Assembly (NCBI RefSeq): GCF_013426205.1 | Contig: NC_089422.1 | Location: 2,604,001-2,668,000 of the forward strand | Length of the DNA: 64,000 nt | DNA from: Metarhizium brunneum | Taxonomy: Eukaryota; Ascomycota; Sordariomycetes; Hypocreales; Clavicipitaceae | Direction of reading: 5' to 3' | Shown: piece by piece, positions 11,740 to 23,400 of the stretch | How positions within the stretch are numbered: position 1 is the stretch's first letter | How the letters are laid out: the number at the start of each line of letters is the position of its first letter | Translations under genes and position numbers: made by a program | The notes under the pieces: model-generated | Database searches by the model: none | The model's input: the letters and a program-made list of their open reading frames with translations, nothing else | What the model was told of the DNA's origin: nothing

Positions 11740-13589
11740 ATGGCTCCCCAGGAGCTGGAACCAAATCTAGGCACTGCTGACCGCAGTGGCCAGCCGCCAT
11801 CAACGTCACCCACGACGCCGAATCGAGTACATGTAGTAACAAAGTCTCATAGCAGTTCGCCTGGGAAGCGCCGTGCCCGACAGCCGTTGACCATACGCGT
11901 TAACTTAACCGAACGACAGATGAACAAAGTCACCCAGGCGTAGGTGAACTCTTCGGACCAATTATGACCCCATGCAAAACATATTTACTGACCAACTCTT
12001 AACCAAGTATTACCCATACAGTCGATAAAAGCCCTACCAGAACGCAGAAGCCAGCGGTGCCAACGATGCCAACGCCCCTGACCCCGAAGAGGGAAATTTG
12101 CGATAGGAATGAAGCGCAACTGGCAGATGAACGGAAAGGTGGCGAGAACCATGCTGATGAAGGCTTTCCCACTATCCTTGAAATGGCGCCGAAGAATCCG
12201 GATAGGGTACTTCGCGTTGGAAGCTTGGCTCAGCGTCGGAACCAAACGCCTCCGCCTCCAATAAATACAATCACGGAGGTGCAACAGTCCCATATCCATC
12301 ACTCCAGACAAGAGTCGATTTCTGGCTTAGAGATCTTGCCCGAAAAACAGCCCTCAGAAAAGAAGAAACCTGAAGAGGGCGATCGGCCCGGACCTGGAAG
12401 CAGTGGTTACATGTGTTCTGGGAAGACCGAGCATACAATGTATACAACTGACTATGAGAGTCCGGGGCAACAAGTAAACAGGGCTATTCTCGACATGTAC
12501 AATTCGTGGTCAAATATTCGAGCCCCGAACGCTCGTCCAGAGTACCCAAAGAGACATCAGAGTCTTATGAAAGGACAAAAAAGATCTCAAAGTACACCCG
12601 ACCCCATAGATTCGTGTAGCGCCCCATCACCAGCGTCAGATGAGGCCTTTTCCGGGGTGACTCGGCATGAGGTTCCACAACATCTGACCGGAGTGATTGA
12701 ACCGAGTCCACAGTTCTCACCATTACCTCTTTACTTCCGGGGACAAAACTTCCCTTCAACAAGGAAAGGTGAGAAGACCATGATTGGCCAAAATGGGTGG
12801 CTAGAGTGCACAGGCAAAGCCGACAACGATGAGAAGAAGCCGCAAGTAAAGAAACTTGGTTTTTTCCTAAACAGCATCAAGAAAATCGCAAAGGACGTGG
12901 TGCGTATAGTGATAAAATACATGAATTAGGTCAGAGACCAACTGATAGGGAATTAGACAGCGGAGCTGAACACGTCGAATAGACGATCAAATCTCTCATC
13001 GCCAGATTTGACGAACTCATCCCCTGTTACTATATCCTTGGATGCTCGAGAGCAAAGTTTACTCTACTGTGAATTGGAGTTTCACTTAACTTCTGCCATG
13101 AACGGTTATATCACCGCTGAATTCGAAAAGGGGCATTTGCTACCTGACAATCTCAAAAAGACATCAGACGCCTGGATCCAACAAGGCCGGCCAAGAGTAA
13201 TCAGCTTTCGTTACGACCTGGAAACCCAGCTAGAGTTGGTAGCCTTACACCTGAAGGAATTCAACTTTTACGGACGACGACAAAATAACCCGGCAGAGAT
13301 AATAGGCCTTCTTCACTCCATGAAGGTGAATGCTCGTGCTATGCGTGTTCGCACCTTCTGCCAACCAGACTCCGTTATTGCGAAGCAGTTAATCGACTCT
13401 CAATCTCTGTTTAACATGCTGAACGTTTCTAACGCTCAACAGCTAGCCCTGGCCGAAATAGGTCGGTTTTTCAGAATGATTGTCGAGAGGGAGTGTGCAA
13501 AGCATGAGCCTGTAGGGAGACACACTAGGTCAACCATTCCTGGGAGTACTGGTTGGCAGAACAGCCATCATGCAGATTTGCGACGATGA
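11740..13589 (+). CDS. Uncharacterised fungal protein with conserved-looking C-terminal domain
   Basis: I do not recognise a function. The best model has three exons, 11740-11939, 12041-12903 and 13006-13589, giving 548 aa. The joins keep one frame, but the donors (GTAGGT, GTATAG) are not ideal, so exon 2's 3' edge is tentative. Residues 1 to about 340 are Pro/Ser/Lys-rich and look disordered, ending in a basic patch rich in KK and IKKIAK. The last 194 residues look folded: they begin with ISLDAREQSLLY, carry the acidic/aromatic stretch ISFRYDLETQLELV, then FNFYGRRQ, and end with helices around IAKQLIDSQSLF. I recall similar regions in unnamed proteins of other filamentous ascomycetes, which supports a real gene. 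No signal peptide or membrane segment is seen. Exon 3 alone has no ATG start, so it must be spliced to something upstream. Confidence 0.5.
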
Positions 13590-14236
13590 AGTCGAGCGCA
13601 AAAGTGGGTTACGTCTTGCCATAGTACACAGAAAGGGTCTCCTTGCTTTGGCGGGTTCTCACTAACTCACTAGGTAGTGCAAGATTTTCAGAAAGAGAAA
13701 TGACTACCACAGCTTGGTGGCTGATTGGCTTGCGTGGTCTATTCCTTTCTCTCTCTCTTCCTCCTCTTCTTCTTTTTGTTTTTTGTTGCACGAACTTGTT
13801 GATACGTCGATGGCATCTTTGTATAGGGTTTCAGGAATAAAGCACAGATTTTTGTCGAGGACAGAGGTTACAGGCAACCCAACCTTGCCGGGACAAGCAA
13901 CGTCACTAAATAACCGCGCGAGGGCGTGTGTTCAGATAATTATATGCAGAATCTCAATTTTTGTCTCATTCTTCATCAACTAAATAAAGTAAGATTGGCT
14001 CTCAAAGGGCACAATATTGCTTCCAGAGGATGTCTAATAATAGCATGGTATGCATTCATTTGATCGAAATGCAGCTTCTCTAAGCCTGGCGGTAGCTTGA
14101 AACAAGTGCCACGAGAACAAGCAACAGCTGTTTATAAGAATTAGATCCAAGATATTGAAGAAAGCTCGCATTTGAAATGCTAATCTTTGAGGACGTGTGC
14201 TTTACATTGTAGGTATGGTGAACAAGTTGACGATGA
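13590..14236. other. Convergent intergenic stretch
   Basis: This lies between the 3' ends of the uncharacterised gene and the glycine-zipper gene. It contains a strong pyrimidine run at about 13744-13788 on the plus strand and no supported gene. Confidence 0.6.
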
Positions 14237-15058
14237 CTAGTCTCGGTAGTGATAGAGCTGTGATTCTTCAATGCGACGTCGTCTTGAGTGGTGGTCATCT
14301 TGTTGCCGCTCTCTGCGGTATACATGGTGGTAGTCATGAGCGTCAGAAAGATATCCCTTGCCATTTGCGTGATTCCAATCTTGTAGTCTTCCTGTATCGT
14401 AGTGGGTCGTGTCATCTTCTCGGTCATACCGGTTTCCCCACGTTAATTGCTGACTCCTGTTCCTTTCTCTGGCATCTTCCCATCTATGGGTCACGGCATT
14501 TGCGCCCAGCGCACCGGCTACAGCACCAAGCACAGTAGACGCCATACGGGGTATGGTCTCAGAGCTGTGGCGACGTGGGCGACCAGTTTGCTTTTGCTTG
14601 TGGCGAAATGCTGCTTCAGAAGCCTGTTTGGCGACAAGTCCTCCGATGACAGCTCCAACAATACCAGCTCCGATTCCTGCCCTCGTTTGAGAGAAATTGC
14701 TTTGGATTATACCGCGAGTTTGATTCATCGAACCAGGGCTGTGTTCATTGTCGCGAGACACACTGCAATAGGAGCGAGAGGAGGATCTAGAAGACGAAAT
14801 CGATGGAGACCGGGGATAGCGGACGACGGCAGAAGTCGGTGGCGGCACTGAATGAGAACGAGACCCGTCGTCCATGGGCATTCCAAGTGCGGCGGCGGTC
14901 TCCCGATAGTAAGACTCATTCAGGCCCTGGGGCATATTCTCCTGGTCAGGTACCTTGGACATGGCACTTCTGCCAGACTGGCGTTCCGAGGTGTAGTAGT
15001 CATGATGACGGTCTGACAAGCGGCTTGAGTCGAGCCGGTTTACTTGACGGCTAGACAT
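14237..15058 (-). CDS. Glycine-zipper protein, Ser/Arg/His-rich
   Basis: This is an intronless 273-aa protein of unknown role. The start is the ATG at 15058 (context CGACATGTC). The frame stays open upstream to 15172, but there is no earlier ATG there. Residues 1-125 are rich in Ser, Arg, Asp and Tyr. Residues 127-143 (AGIGAGIVGAVIGGLVA) and 174-190 (STVLGAVAGALGANAVT) are two Gly/Ala segments with GxxxG spacing, the pattern of a glycine-zipper pair that packs in a membrane. The tail is rich in His, Asp, Tyr and Arg (for example HHSRRRRIEE). Fungi have many such proteins, usually annotated only by the zipper. Membrane insertion is an inference. Confidence 0.75.
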   Translation of the reverse strand: MSSRQVNRLDSSRLSDRHHDYYTSERQSGRSAMSKVPDQENMPQGLNESYYRETAAALGMPMDDGSRSHSVPPPTSAVVRYPRSPSISSSRSSSRSYCSVSRDNEHSPGSMNQTRGIIQSNFSQTRAGIGAGIVGAVIGGLVAKQASEAAFRHKQKQTGRPRRHSSETIPRMASTVLGAVAGALGANAVTHRWEDARERNRSQQLTWGNRYDREDDTTHYDTGRLQDWNHANGKGYLSDAHDYHHVYRRERQQDDHHSRRRRIEESQLYHYRD

Positions 15059-16471
15059 GTCGATGGCAATAAGACTGTCTGAAGAAGAAGAGGCGGAGGC
15101 TGCGGCAAGAGCAGCAGCCTTGGAAGAATTTAAAGAGCAGTAAGTAGCAATAGAGCCCCAGAATTGATTCAAGTCAGAAGCTGTTTTCCGGCGCAGAAGC
15201 TGCTCAGCGACTGCGACTGCTGTCGGTCTCTACGGAGGCTGCGGCATGATGTGCGGTAAGCTCAGCCCGATTAATTAATACATGTCAAGTATCAACATTG
15301 AAGGGCGAAGAGGCCGAGCTAGTGGAAGGAAGGGGCGGGCAGCTGACATGCACGTACCAGACCCAGGCCATGGACAGTCTTGGGACCAAGACAGGCGGCG
15401 TCGTTCTCAATCGCTCCATCGAATGTAACAGGGACCAGTCCTGACATAGGAAGACAACCTTACTCTAGGTGCTCACTAAGGGTGGTCACCAGTCAAAAGG
15501 GTGCAGAAAGGAGGCGAGCGGCACCACATGGCGACCCGGAGTTCCCTAATCGTGTGGAGTATGGGCATGGAACACAGGAAGAGAAGAACTGTGCGCTCGC
15601 GAAATGAGAACGACATGGCGGAGTTTATGCTTGTCCTAGTACGATGCACAGTAAATGCGGCCATTGTTGCAGCCCGTGGTATGCGGAAATGCCCACAGAT
15701 TTCGCTGTGTGGTAGTACGTGATGGCCTCATGGTGGTGAGTGACATGGCTGAGAGACAAATGTCACTTTTCGGAGGAGCCGCCAGAACAAGTTGAAAACT
15801 GATGGCGGCTGATGTGTCCTCCGTCACAGATGAAAGGTTATAGGCAGTCACGTGGGATCTAGGCACATGGCGGATCAAGTTGTCCCAGTGAAGTCAATCA
15901 ACGATGATGAAGACACACATCTCTGGGCGGTTAAGATCTGGGCCACCAGGACTTGAGGTCTTGTTTTCCATGTCCCGTTATCGGGGATGGGTACATACAG
16001 TGTGTAGTTACAAAGCACCTGCCCAAGAAACTACATGTACTAAGTAAAGTCTGGTAGGAAGAAAGAGGGGGTCCCTCATCGCTCTCAATTCGACATGGAG
16101 CCTCGTATCAACATGCAGCATATGTGGAGGCGCCCAAGTTCCGACTTGCTTTGCGACATGGGTTCCTATGCCTAAGTATGTAAAGTATGTATGTACGTGG
16201 GATGCGTCCGGTAACCACGCCGACCGTATTCCATCATCCCGATTCGTTCTGTCTGGCCGGACATTCACTCGCATTTCATAGTCATCTAGAAACCACACTA
16301 TCGGATCGCCAAATGCGAAGATGACATGAATGCTTGGTGAACCAGGACACAATACTGCCCTCTACTATCGGCACATCTGTCTTTTCTTCGCCCACTTTCT
16401 TTATATTTATTTAACAGACCATCCAAGCTTTGCCCTCTTTCCGTGTCTCTGTGTAGCCGTTACCTCTCGAC
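15059..16471. other. Divergent intergenic stretch
   Basis: This is the shared upstream region of the glycine-zipper gene (minus) and the MFS transporter (plus). A few TACGTAC/AAGTATGTA words occur at about 16028-16200. A 114-codon minus frame at 16008-16352 has no family features. I see no other element. Confidence 0.6.
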
Positions 16472-18056
16472 ATGGCGAGCCCTCAACTCTCTGCGCCTGT
16501 GCCCAGATGGACGGGTTTCCAGGACAGTAACGAAGATCAACTATCCCACGACAACAAGTCGGCCGCTGCCAGTCTCTTGCGAAACACAGAAGATGGTGCT
16601 GAAGTAGCTGGCGATGATCTCCAAGATGACGCAGACGGCTACGAAGTCGATAACAACCCCCGTCGTGAAGCATGGAACAATCCACGAATCAACATGTATC
16701 GATATTGCGCGGTCAATTTGTCATTTTTCGTTATGGGCATGCATGACGGCTGCATCGGCGTATGTATCAAAACTGATTGCACGGCTCATTCTATTCCATC
16801 TTGACTTGAAGAGTTATACGATATGCTGATACGCACGACTTCTTTTCTCGTAACACCAGGCTCTTCTCCCATATGTGAGTTGGCCTTGTGTGTAGATGGT
16901 CGCGTCTACCTACCATGTGACATAAATAAACGAAGCTGACCCTCACTAGATCGAAGAATACTATGGTATAAACCATACCACTGTCTCAACAATATTCATA
17001 GTGCCGTTTCTTGGATATGTTACCGCAGCACTGTCGAATAACTGGATTCACTATCAGGTTGGCCAGCGAGGCATCGCGTTCCTAGGCCCGCTCTTCCGCC
17101 TCATTGGATATGTTCCAATAGTCTTTCGTCCGCCATTTCCTCTTCTACCCATACTCTTCATGTTCACTGGATTTGGAAGTGGTATTGAAGACAGCGCTTA
17201 CAATGCGTGGGTCGGCAACATGCACCAAACCAACGAGCTGCTGGGCATCATTCATGGGGCGTTTGGTCTCGGCGCAACTGTGGCACCTATTATTTCGTCG
17301 ACTATGGTGGCCAAGCTGAAGATGCCCTGGTACTCCTTCTACTACATTTTCATCTTGGTTGTGTGTGTTGAGCTTTCCTTTGGACTGTGGGCTTTTTGGG
17401 GTGCTACTGGAGCAGCACACCGCGAGAAGCTTCACAAAGGGGGCTCTGGTGGAGGAGCAAGGACGGCCACGGTCCTCCGAGAGCCCGTCACATGGCTAAT
17501 CGCCATCTTTTTACTCCTGTATGCCGGTGCGGAGGTTAGTCTAGGTGGTTGGATCCCAACTTTCATGATGGAGGAGAGACATGCCGACGGTCTTCTGGCC
17601 GGCGTCACTGCCACACTCTTCTGGCTCGGCTTATCACTTGGCCGGATTGTTTTAGGTTTCGTCACGGGTCGGGTTGGAGAGAGGCTCGCCATCACCGCAT
17701 ATTTAGTATTATGCATTGCTTTTCAACTTATGTATTGGTTAGTTCCCACCACAGTCGGTGCAATGTTGTTCGTATCGGCTTTGGGTTTCTTTCTGGGGCC
17801 GCTCTTTCCGGCCGCCATCGTCGTTGCAACCCAAATACTACCTGCTGAGTATCACATCAGTGCTATTGGGTTCTCGTCTGCCATTGGAGGCGGTGGCGCT
17901 GCTGTCTTGCCATTTGCTGTTGGTGCCATCGCAGAAGGTCATGGCGTTGGAGTGCTGCAGCCTATTATTCTGGCAGTCTTGGTTTTCCTAATTGGAATAT
18001 GGGTTTGTCTGCCCCGGAAAGCACGAGGGAGGAAGGGTGCCAACCTGGGAGAGTGA
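16472..18056 (+). CDS. Major facilitator superfamily transporter, FucP/BSC6-like
   Basis: This is a predicted 12-helix plasma-membrane or organelle transporter of unknown substrate. The three exons, 16472-16759, 16860-16874 and 16950-18056, give 469 aa. The middle exon is only 15 nt (five codons, ALLPY). It is required to join GMHDGCIG to IEEYYGINHTTVSTIF and rebuild the first helix and loop. The N-terminal 75 residues are hydrophilic. Hydrophobic helices then run to the end, with a long loop near KLHKGGSGGGAR between the two six-helix halves, and GLSLGRIVLGFVTGRVGERL resembles the MFS loop 8-9 motif. The layout recalls the fucose-permease-like branch that includes yeast BSC6. The downstream neighbour is CIA1 in the same orientation, about 590 nt away, with no obvious functional link. 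Confidence 0.85.
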
Positions 18057-18645
18057 CAAGGGTGACAAGTCATATTTTGCTGAGAGTTTGAAGAGTTTAA
18101 ACCAGATCTAGGCGTGGCTAATATGCATGGAGGTGAATCACCAACCAACGCGGACATGCATGGATGGAGTCGAGGTTGGATAGTATATGAGGGGTGCAAC
18201 GACGCTAGAAAGCTTCGATGTAGATGACGGAACGATTAAATAAATATACTCTATAGAAATCACAATTTTTTTTTAAAAATAAATACTTTCTTTGCGCAAT
18301 CCTGAATGTCAACGTACGGGATGGTCGAGTTTAGATGTGCCGTGCCGCAATCCCTTCCTACTTTACTCGGTCGTATCTTATCAGCGGGGCAACGTGCAAT
18401 TTGATGGCCGCAGTGTGTGCGACTTCGGGATTGAACTGCAAAGTACAGAGTACCTATTCCACCGTGGCGAACACCTCAAGCCTTCCATCTTCGCGTTTAC
18501 AACGTCATCTCCGCCATTCCAGCTGCCCTGGCTCGATCCGACCGCTACAGTCGAATGCTGGGGAAGCCTTCGGGTCCCCTCTGTCATCAATCTATCCACG
18601 AGCCCGCAAACGACCCTTGAACCGCTTGAATCGTGTACCCTGAAA
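18057..18645. other. Gap between MFS gene and CIA1
   Basis: This holds the 3' end of the transporter gene, with AATAAATA-type A/T-rich words around 18233-18290 that could direct polyadenylation, followed by the CIA1 promoter and leader. The CIA1 frame is open upstream from about 18292 without an ATG. Confidence 0.55.
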
Positions 18646-20085
18646 ATGTCCCCCGCAGCGTCACGTTGCTCGTCAACGACGGCTACCATTACCTTGATCC
18701 AACCTTTCCAACCTGATCTCCATGAACGAGCATGGGCATCAATACCGCACCCGACCCTCCCCTTGATTGCGACAGCCCACGCAAAGTCCGTCACCGTGTT
18801 TTCTCTGTCCACGCTTTCGTGCCATAGCAACCTAACCGGCGGCCATACCCGATCCGTTCGATCCGTAGCTTGGAAGCCTGGCCTACCGCCTCATAAGCTG
18901 TGCCTCGTGTCCGGAAGCTTTGATGCTACCGCGGGACTATGGCGCTGGGACGGCGACTCTACGGCGGCGACCGCTGGGGCACCTCCGGATGAGAATGAGG
19001 TAGAAATCACAGCCTCGGGCAGAAAGGTGGGAAGCGCCGACAGCGACGAGACGAGCCATATTGGCGACAAGGACTGGGAGTTCACACTGGTTCTGGAAGG
19101 CCACGACTCGGAGATAAAAGGCTGTGCGTTTGCACCGTCCGGCGCATACCTTGCCACCTGTTCGCGCGACAAGTCCGTGTGGATCTGGGAGGACATTGGC
19201 GCATCCGAAACAGACGACGAGTGGGAAACCGTTGCCGTGCTTAATGAGCACGAGGGAGATGTCAAAGCCGTGGCTTGGTGTCCAGATGTTCCGGGGAGGA
19301 ATTCTCGCCGCCAGTACAGCTCCGACGTCCTCGCCAGCGCCAGCTACGACAACACCGTCCGTATATGGCGCGAGGACGGTGATAGCGAATGGGTCTGTGT
19401 CGCGGTTCTGGAAGGCCACGAAGGAACCGTCTGGGGTATTGAATGGGAGCCGCGGCCTAAAAACGACCGCTTCCCACGCTTGCTTAGCTACTCTGCCGAT
19501 GGGACGGTGCGCCTGTGGACGCTCCAGCAAGATCCAGAGGGCCAAGAAGACAACGATGGATTCGGGGCGGGGAGCCGAAGTTCTCTTGGGGGCATTCCCA
19601 ACACCATGAGGAGGTCTCTGAGAGAGGAATGGACATGTGCTGCTGTTTTGCCCACGGCTCACGATCGAGATGTATACTCTGTCACTTGGAGCAAGGATTC
19701 CGGCTTGGTTGCCACCACAGGAAGGGACGGCAAGGTTGCTCTCTACAAAGAAGCTGACACCCCGTCTGTATCTGTGACAGCCTCTGAAGGGCAGCATGAC
19801 AATACTGCCTGTATTGATGGCTCTGTCATGCCGAGCGTGTCTAATGCGCAGCTTTCAACAATGGCACCATCTCCGACAACGTGGGAATTGCTAACTACAA
19901 TACCCAATTCCCATGGACCATTCGAAGTAAACCATATAACCTGGTGTCGGCGTTATGATGCTGGCTCTGAGAAACGAGGAGAGGAGGAGATGCTGGTGAC
20001 TACTGGTGACGATGGTATAGTCCGCTCGTGGCAAGTCAGGGTGGATGATGCGCCGAGGACGGGAGGTCCGGAGCAGGGTATATGA
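18646..20085 (+). CDS. CIA1: Cytosolic Fe-S cluster assembly WD40 protein Cia1
   Basis: Cia1 is the seven-bladed WD40 scaffold of the CIA targeting complex, which hands Fe-S clusters to cytosolic and nuclear apoproteins. This intronless gene encodes 479 aa from the ATG at 18646 (context TGAAAATGTC). The frame reaches back to 18292, but only through a TTG codon, so I rejected that longer start. WD repeats are visible as GHTRSVRSVAW, GSFDATAGLWRW, GHDSEIKGCAFAPSG with TCSRDKSVWIWE, EHEGDVKAVAW with SASYDNTVRIWRED, GHEGTVWGIEW with SYSADGTVRLW, and HDRDVYSVTW with TTGRDGKVALYK. The signature C-terminal blade HITWC..., TTGDDGIVRSWQV follows. Acidic insertions between blades make it longer than the roughly 330-aa yeast protein, as is common in filamentous fungi. 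Confidence 0.93.
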   Translation: MSPAASRCSSTTATITLIQPFQPDLHERAWASIPHPTLPLIATAHAKSVTVFSLSTLSCHSNLTGGHTRSVRSVAWKPGLPPHKLCLVSGSFDATAGLWRWDGDSTAATAGAPPDENEVEITASGRKVGSADSDETSHIGDKDWEFTLVLEGHDSEIKGCAFAPSGAYLATCSRDKSVWIWEDIGASETDDEWETVAVLNEHEGDVKAVAWCPDVPGRNSRRQYSSDVLASASYDNTVRIWREDGDSEWVCVAVLEGHEGTVWGIEWEPRPKNDRFPRLLSYSADGTVRLWTLQQDPEGQEDNDGFGAGSRSSLGGIPNTMRRSLREEWTCAAVLPTAHDRDVYSVTWSKDSGLVATTGRDGKVALYKEADTPSVSVTASEGQHDNTACIDGSVMPSVSNAQLSTMAPSPTTWELLTTIPNSHGPFEVNHITWCRRYDAGSEKRGEEEMLVTTGDDGIVRSWQVRVDDAPRTGGPEQGI

Positions 20086-20442
20086 GTAGAGATAGAGCAT
20101 ACTGTCAATTGCACATATCAGCCGGCAAGAGAAGTCGACTGCTATCTTAAGTCCATCAAGCTTCAAGACATGCTCATATTCGTATCTCCATAGGATCAAA
20201 CAAAACAGATGCCATTTTCTACCGTACCGAAGCCACGCTATGGAAACAATGGTACAGGTACTACTATAATAGTTGCCCTCGGAAGGGTAATTTTTATGGT
20301 ACAAATACTACACAAGGGGAGCCTACCTTTTCATTTTCAAACCATCTGCACCACAGGCATAACTCCATTTCTAAATCTTCCACGGCGACACTATCGGACT
20401 TCTTCACGAAATCGTTCCATTATTCTAATATTTGTTCGTCGC
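20086..20442. other. Short convergent gap CIA1/KGD1
   Basis: Only 357 nt separate the stop codons of the two convergent genes, so their 3' UTRs probably abut or overlap. No other feature is visible. Confidence 0.6.
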
Positions 20443-23400
20443 TTACTCGCCCTTCAGCTTGTCCTGCTTCACGGTGAAAGCCATTTCCAAGAAATCCTCT
20501 TCTTCTTTCTTGTGCAGATGTTTCGCGCCAGTGGCAACAGACGCACTCGGATTACGGCCAGCGTACATGACATGTTTTCGGTCGTGGTACTGGGTCTGGT
20601 TGAGAAGAGTCTCAATGCGGGGTTGGGTGAAGCTCCAAGCACCAGCGTTGAGAGGTTCCTCCTGAGCCCAGACAATGGTTTTGGCGTTAGGGTACATGTC
20701 GAGGTTCTCCTTCAGCTGCTGCCAAGGGAATGGGTTTAGCTGCTCGATGCGGGTGAAAGCCACGTTGTCAACCTTGTTGTCGGCTCGGTACTTATGTAGG
20801 GCAGCCCAGACCTGACCAGTGCACAGAATGACACGGTCAATCTCTTCAGGGGCCTTGATTGCACCAGTTTGATGCTCAGGATCAGGGATAATCCACTGGA
20901 AGCCAGCATCCTCGCCACTGAAATCCTCAATATTTGAGCGAGCGAGCGGGTGGCGGAGCAAAGACTTGGAGAAAAATATGACAAGAGCTGAGCGTATGTT
21001 AGTTGATGGTGTTGTTCATAAAATGCACTGAAATGAATGCCCGGGGGTAAACTTACGCTTTCGGAACTGTCGGTGCATCTGTCGGCGCAGAACATGGAAC
21101 AAGTTGGCTGGGGTTGTCATGTAGGCAATCTGCATGTTGCAGTCTTGGTGCTGTCTCGCAAGCTTCTCCTCAGTCGGGAAAATACGAGGATCCTCGTTGG
21201 ACAACTGGAGATAACGTTCCAGACGACCAGACGAGTGCTCGGGGCCTTGACCATCATACCCGTGAGGGAGAGACATAACAAGACCAGTTCGCTGCATCCA
21301 CTTCACTTCTCCAGAGGCAATAAACTGGTCGATGATACACTGAGCATTGTTGGCAAAGTCACCGAACTGGGCTTCCCACATAACCAGGGCATTGGGTGAC
21401 TGCAGGGAGTAACCGTACTCGAACCCAAGGGCACCAAACTCACTCAGGGAGGAGTTGGAGATGACAAATTTGCCCTGGTCCTTACTAATGTGCTGCAGTG
21501 GGGTGTATGTCTTCTCGTTCTCTTGTTCATGGAAGACGGCATGACGCTGAGAGAATGTGCCTCGCTCAACATCTTGGCCAGAAACACGAACGTGGTATCC
21601 TTCAGTGACCAAGGTACCAAACGCTAGAGCCTCCGCGGTAGGGAAATCAATATTCTTTCCTTCAACAACAGACTTAGTCCGGTTGGTGAGAATGCGCTTC
21701 AGGTTACGATGAATCTGGAAACCTTCAGGGGCAGAGCCAATGACTTCGCCAACGTGGTCTAGAGTCTTACTGTCCACACCAGTAGCGTGGTGAGGGAGGA
21801 TCTCCGTAGCTAGCTCCTTGGGGGACTTGAAGCCATTCCACGCAGAAGTAGTCCACTCCTTGGAGGTGGGAGTGTAGTCCTTGGACTTGTCAAAGCTCTC
21901 TTCAAGCATACCCCAAACCCATTGTTTGTGCTCTTCAATATCTTCCTTTGTGAAAGTGCCTTCTCGTAAAAGCTTGTTGACATAGACGTCAATCTGAGGC
22001 TCCTTCTGCTGAATTCTCTTGTACATGAGGGGTTGGGTGAACGACGGCTGATCCGTTTCGTTGTGGCCATGCTTTCGGTAGCAGATTAAGTCAATGACAA
22101 CATCGTGCTGGAACTCGGCACGCCAGTCAGCAGCCAGCTGGCAAACAAAGTTGACAGCTTCGACGTCATCGGCATTGACGTGGAAGACAGGGGCGTCGAT
22201 AGCCTTGGCAATGTCAGTGCAGTAGGCTGTAGAGCGGGCGAATCGAGGGTCAGTTGTGAAGCCAATTTGGTTGTTCACAACAAGATGAATCGTGCCCCCA
22301 GTTGAGAAGGCAGGTAGGGAGTGGAAACCCAAACATTCGTAAACAATGCCCTGGGCAGCAAAGGCAGCATCACCATGCAGGAGAACCCCCATGGCGGTTC
22401 TGTGGGTCTTCTCATCATTATTGTAGTGCTGGATAGCTCGAGTCTTGCCCAGGACAACAGGGTCTTCGGCTTCCAAGTGAGAAGGGTTTGCGACCAGTGA
22501 GAGCTGAACGCGTTTACCTGACGGAGTAGGACGCTCAAAGTTCATTCCCAAGTGGTACTTGACATCGCCTGAACCCTCGTCCTCAGCACCTAGTGTACCA
22601 GCAAATTCTGAAAAGATCGATTCGTTCGGTTTGCGCACAACGTTGCTGAGAACGTTGAGACGACCACGGTGAGGCATGCCAATGACGATGTCCTTGACAC
22701 CATAATCCACACTGCGGTCAATCAAAGCCTTCATACCAGGGACAAGGGTCTCGCAGCCCTCCAGCCCAAACCGCTTATCATTAGGATACTTGGTTGCCAG
22801 GAAAGACTCGAAGCTGGAACTCCAAATAAGCCGATCAAGGACGCGACGCTTCTCGTCAATGGAGTACTTGAACGGCTGGGGAACTTCGAGACGCTCACGC
22901 AGCCAGTCGCACTTCTCGCGATCGGGAATGTGAATGAACTCGACACCCCAGGATCCGGCGTAGATCCTCTCACAAGCGGCCACAATTTCTCGGAGTGTCA
23001 TCTTATCACGGCCTTCGCGTTTGAATCGAGGCAAAATACCGGGTCCCAGGGTATATTCGGTGTCAAGGTCGGCTTCGGTGAATCCATAGTGTTCGAGGGT
23101 CAGCTCTTTGGGCTTGATGTTACCAAAGCCCTCAGCAGTGTTCCTGATACCAAGAGGATCAATGTTGGCCTTGTGATGGCCACGGGCCTGGTAGGCGCGG
23201 ACGAGCAGCTGCACTTTCAGATGATTTGTAACATCAGAGCCATCATCAAGTGCTAGGTTGCCGGCAAGACGGGGCACGCCCCCAGTCATGTTTGGAACCA
23301 AGTTTGGCGGCGGCTGAAAAGCCTGGGAAATGGGCATGTCGCCACTTTCCATGTTCTTGAAATAGACCTGCCAGGACACGTGAACACTCTTGGGATCCTG

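Noticed and set aside
16008..16352. 114-codon minus-strand frame
   Set aside because: No domain or conserved pattern. It lies in the divergent upstream region of two real genes.
18937..19797. 286-codon frame antisense to CIA1
   Set aside because: It is the opposite-strand shadow of the GC-rich WD40 gene. Its residues follow no family.
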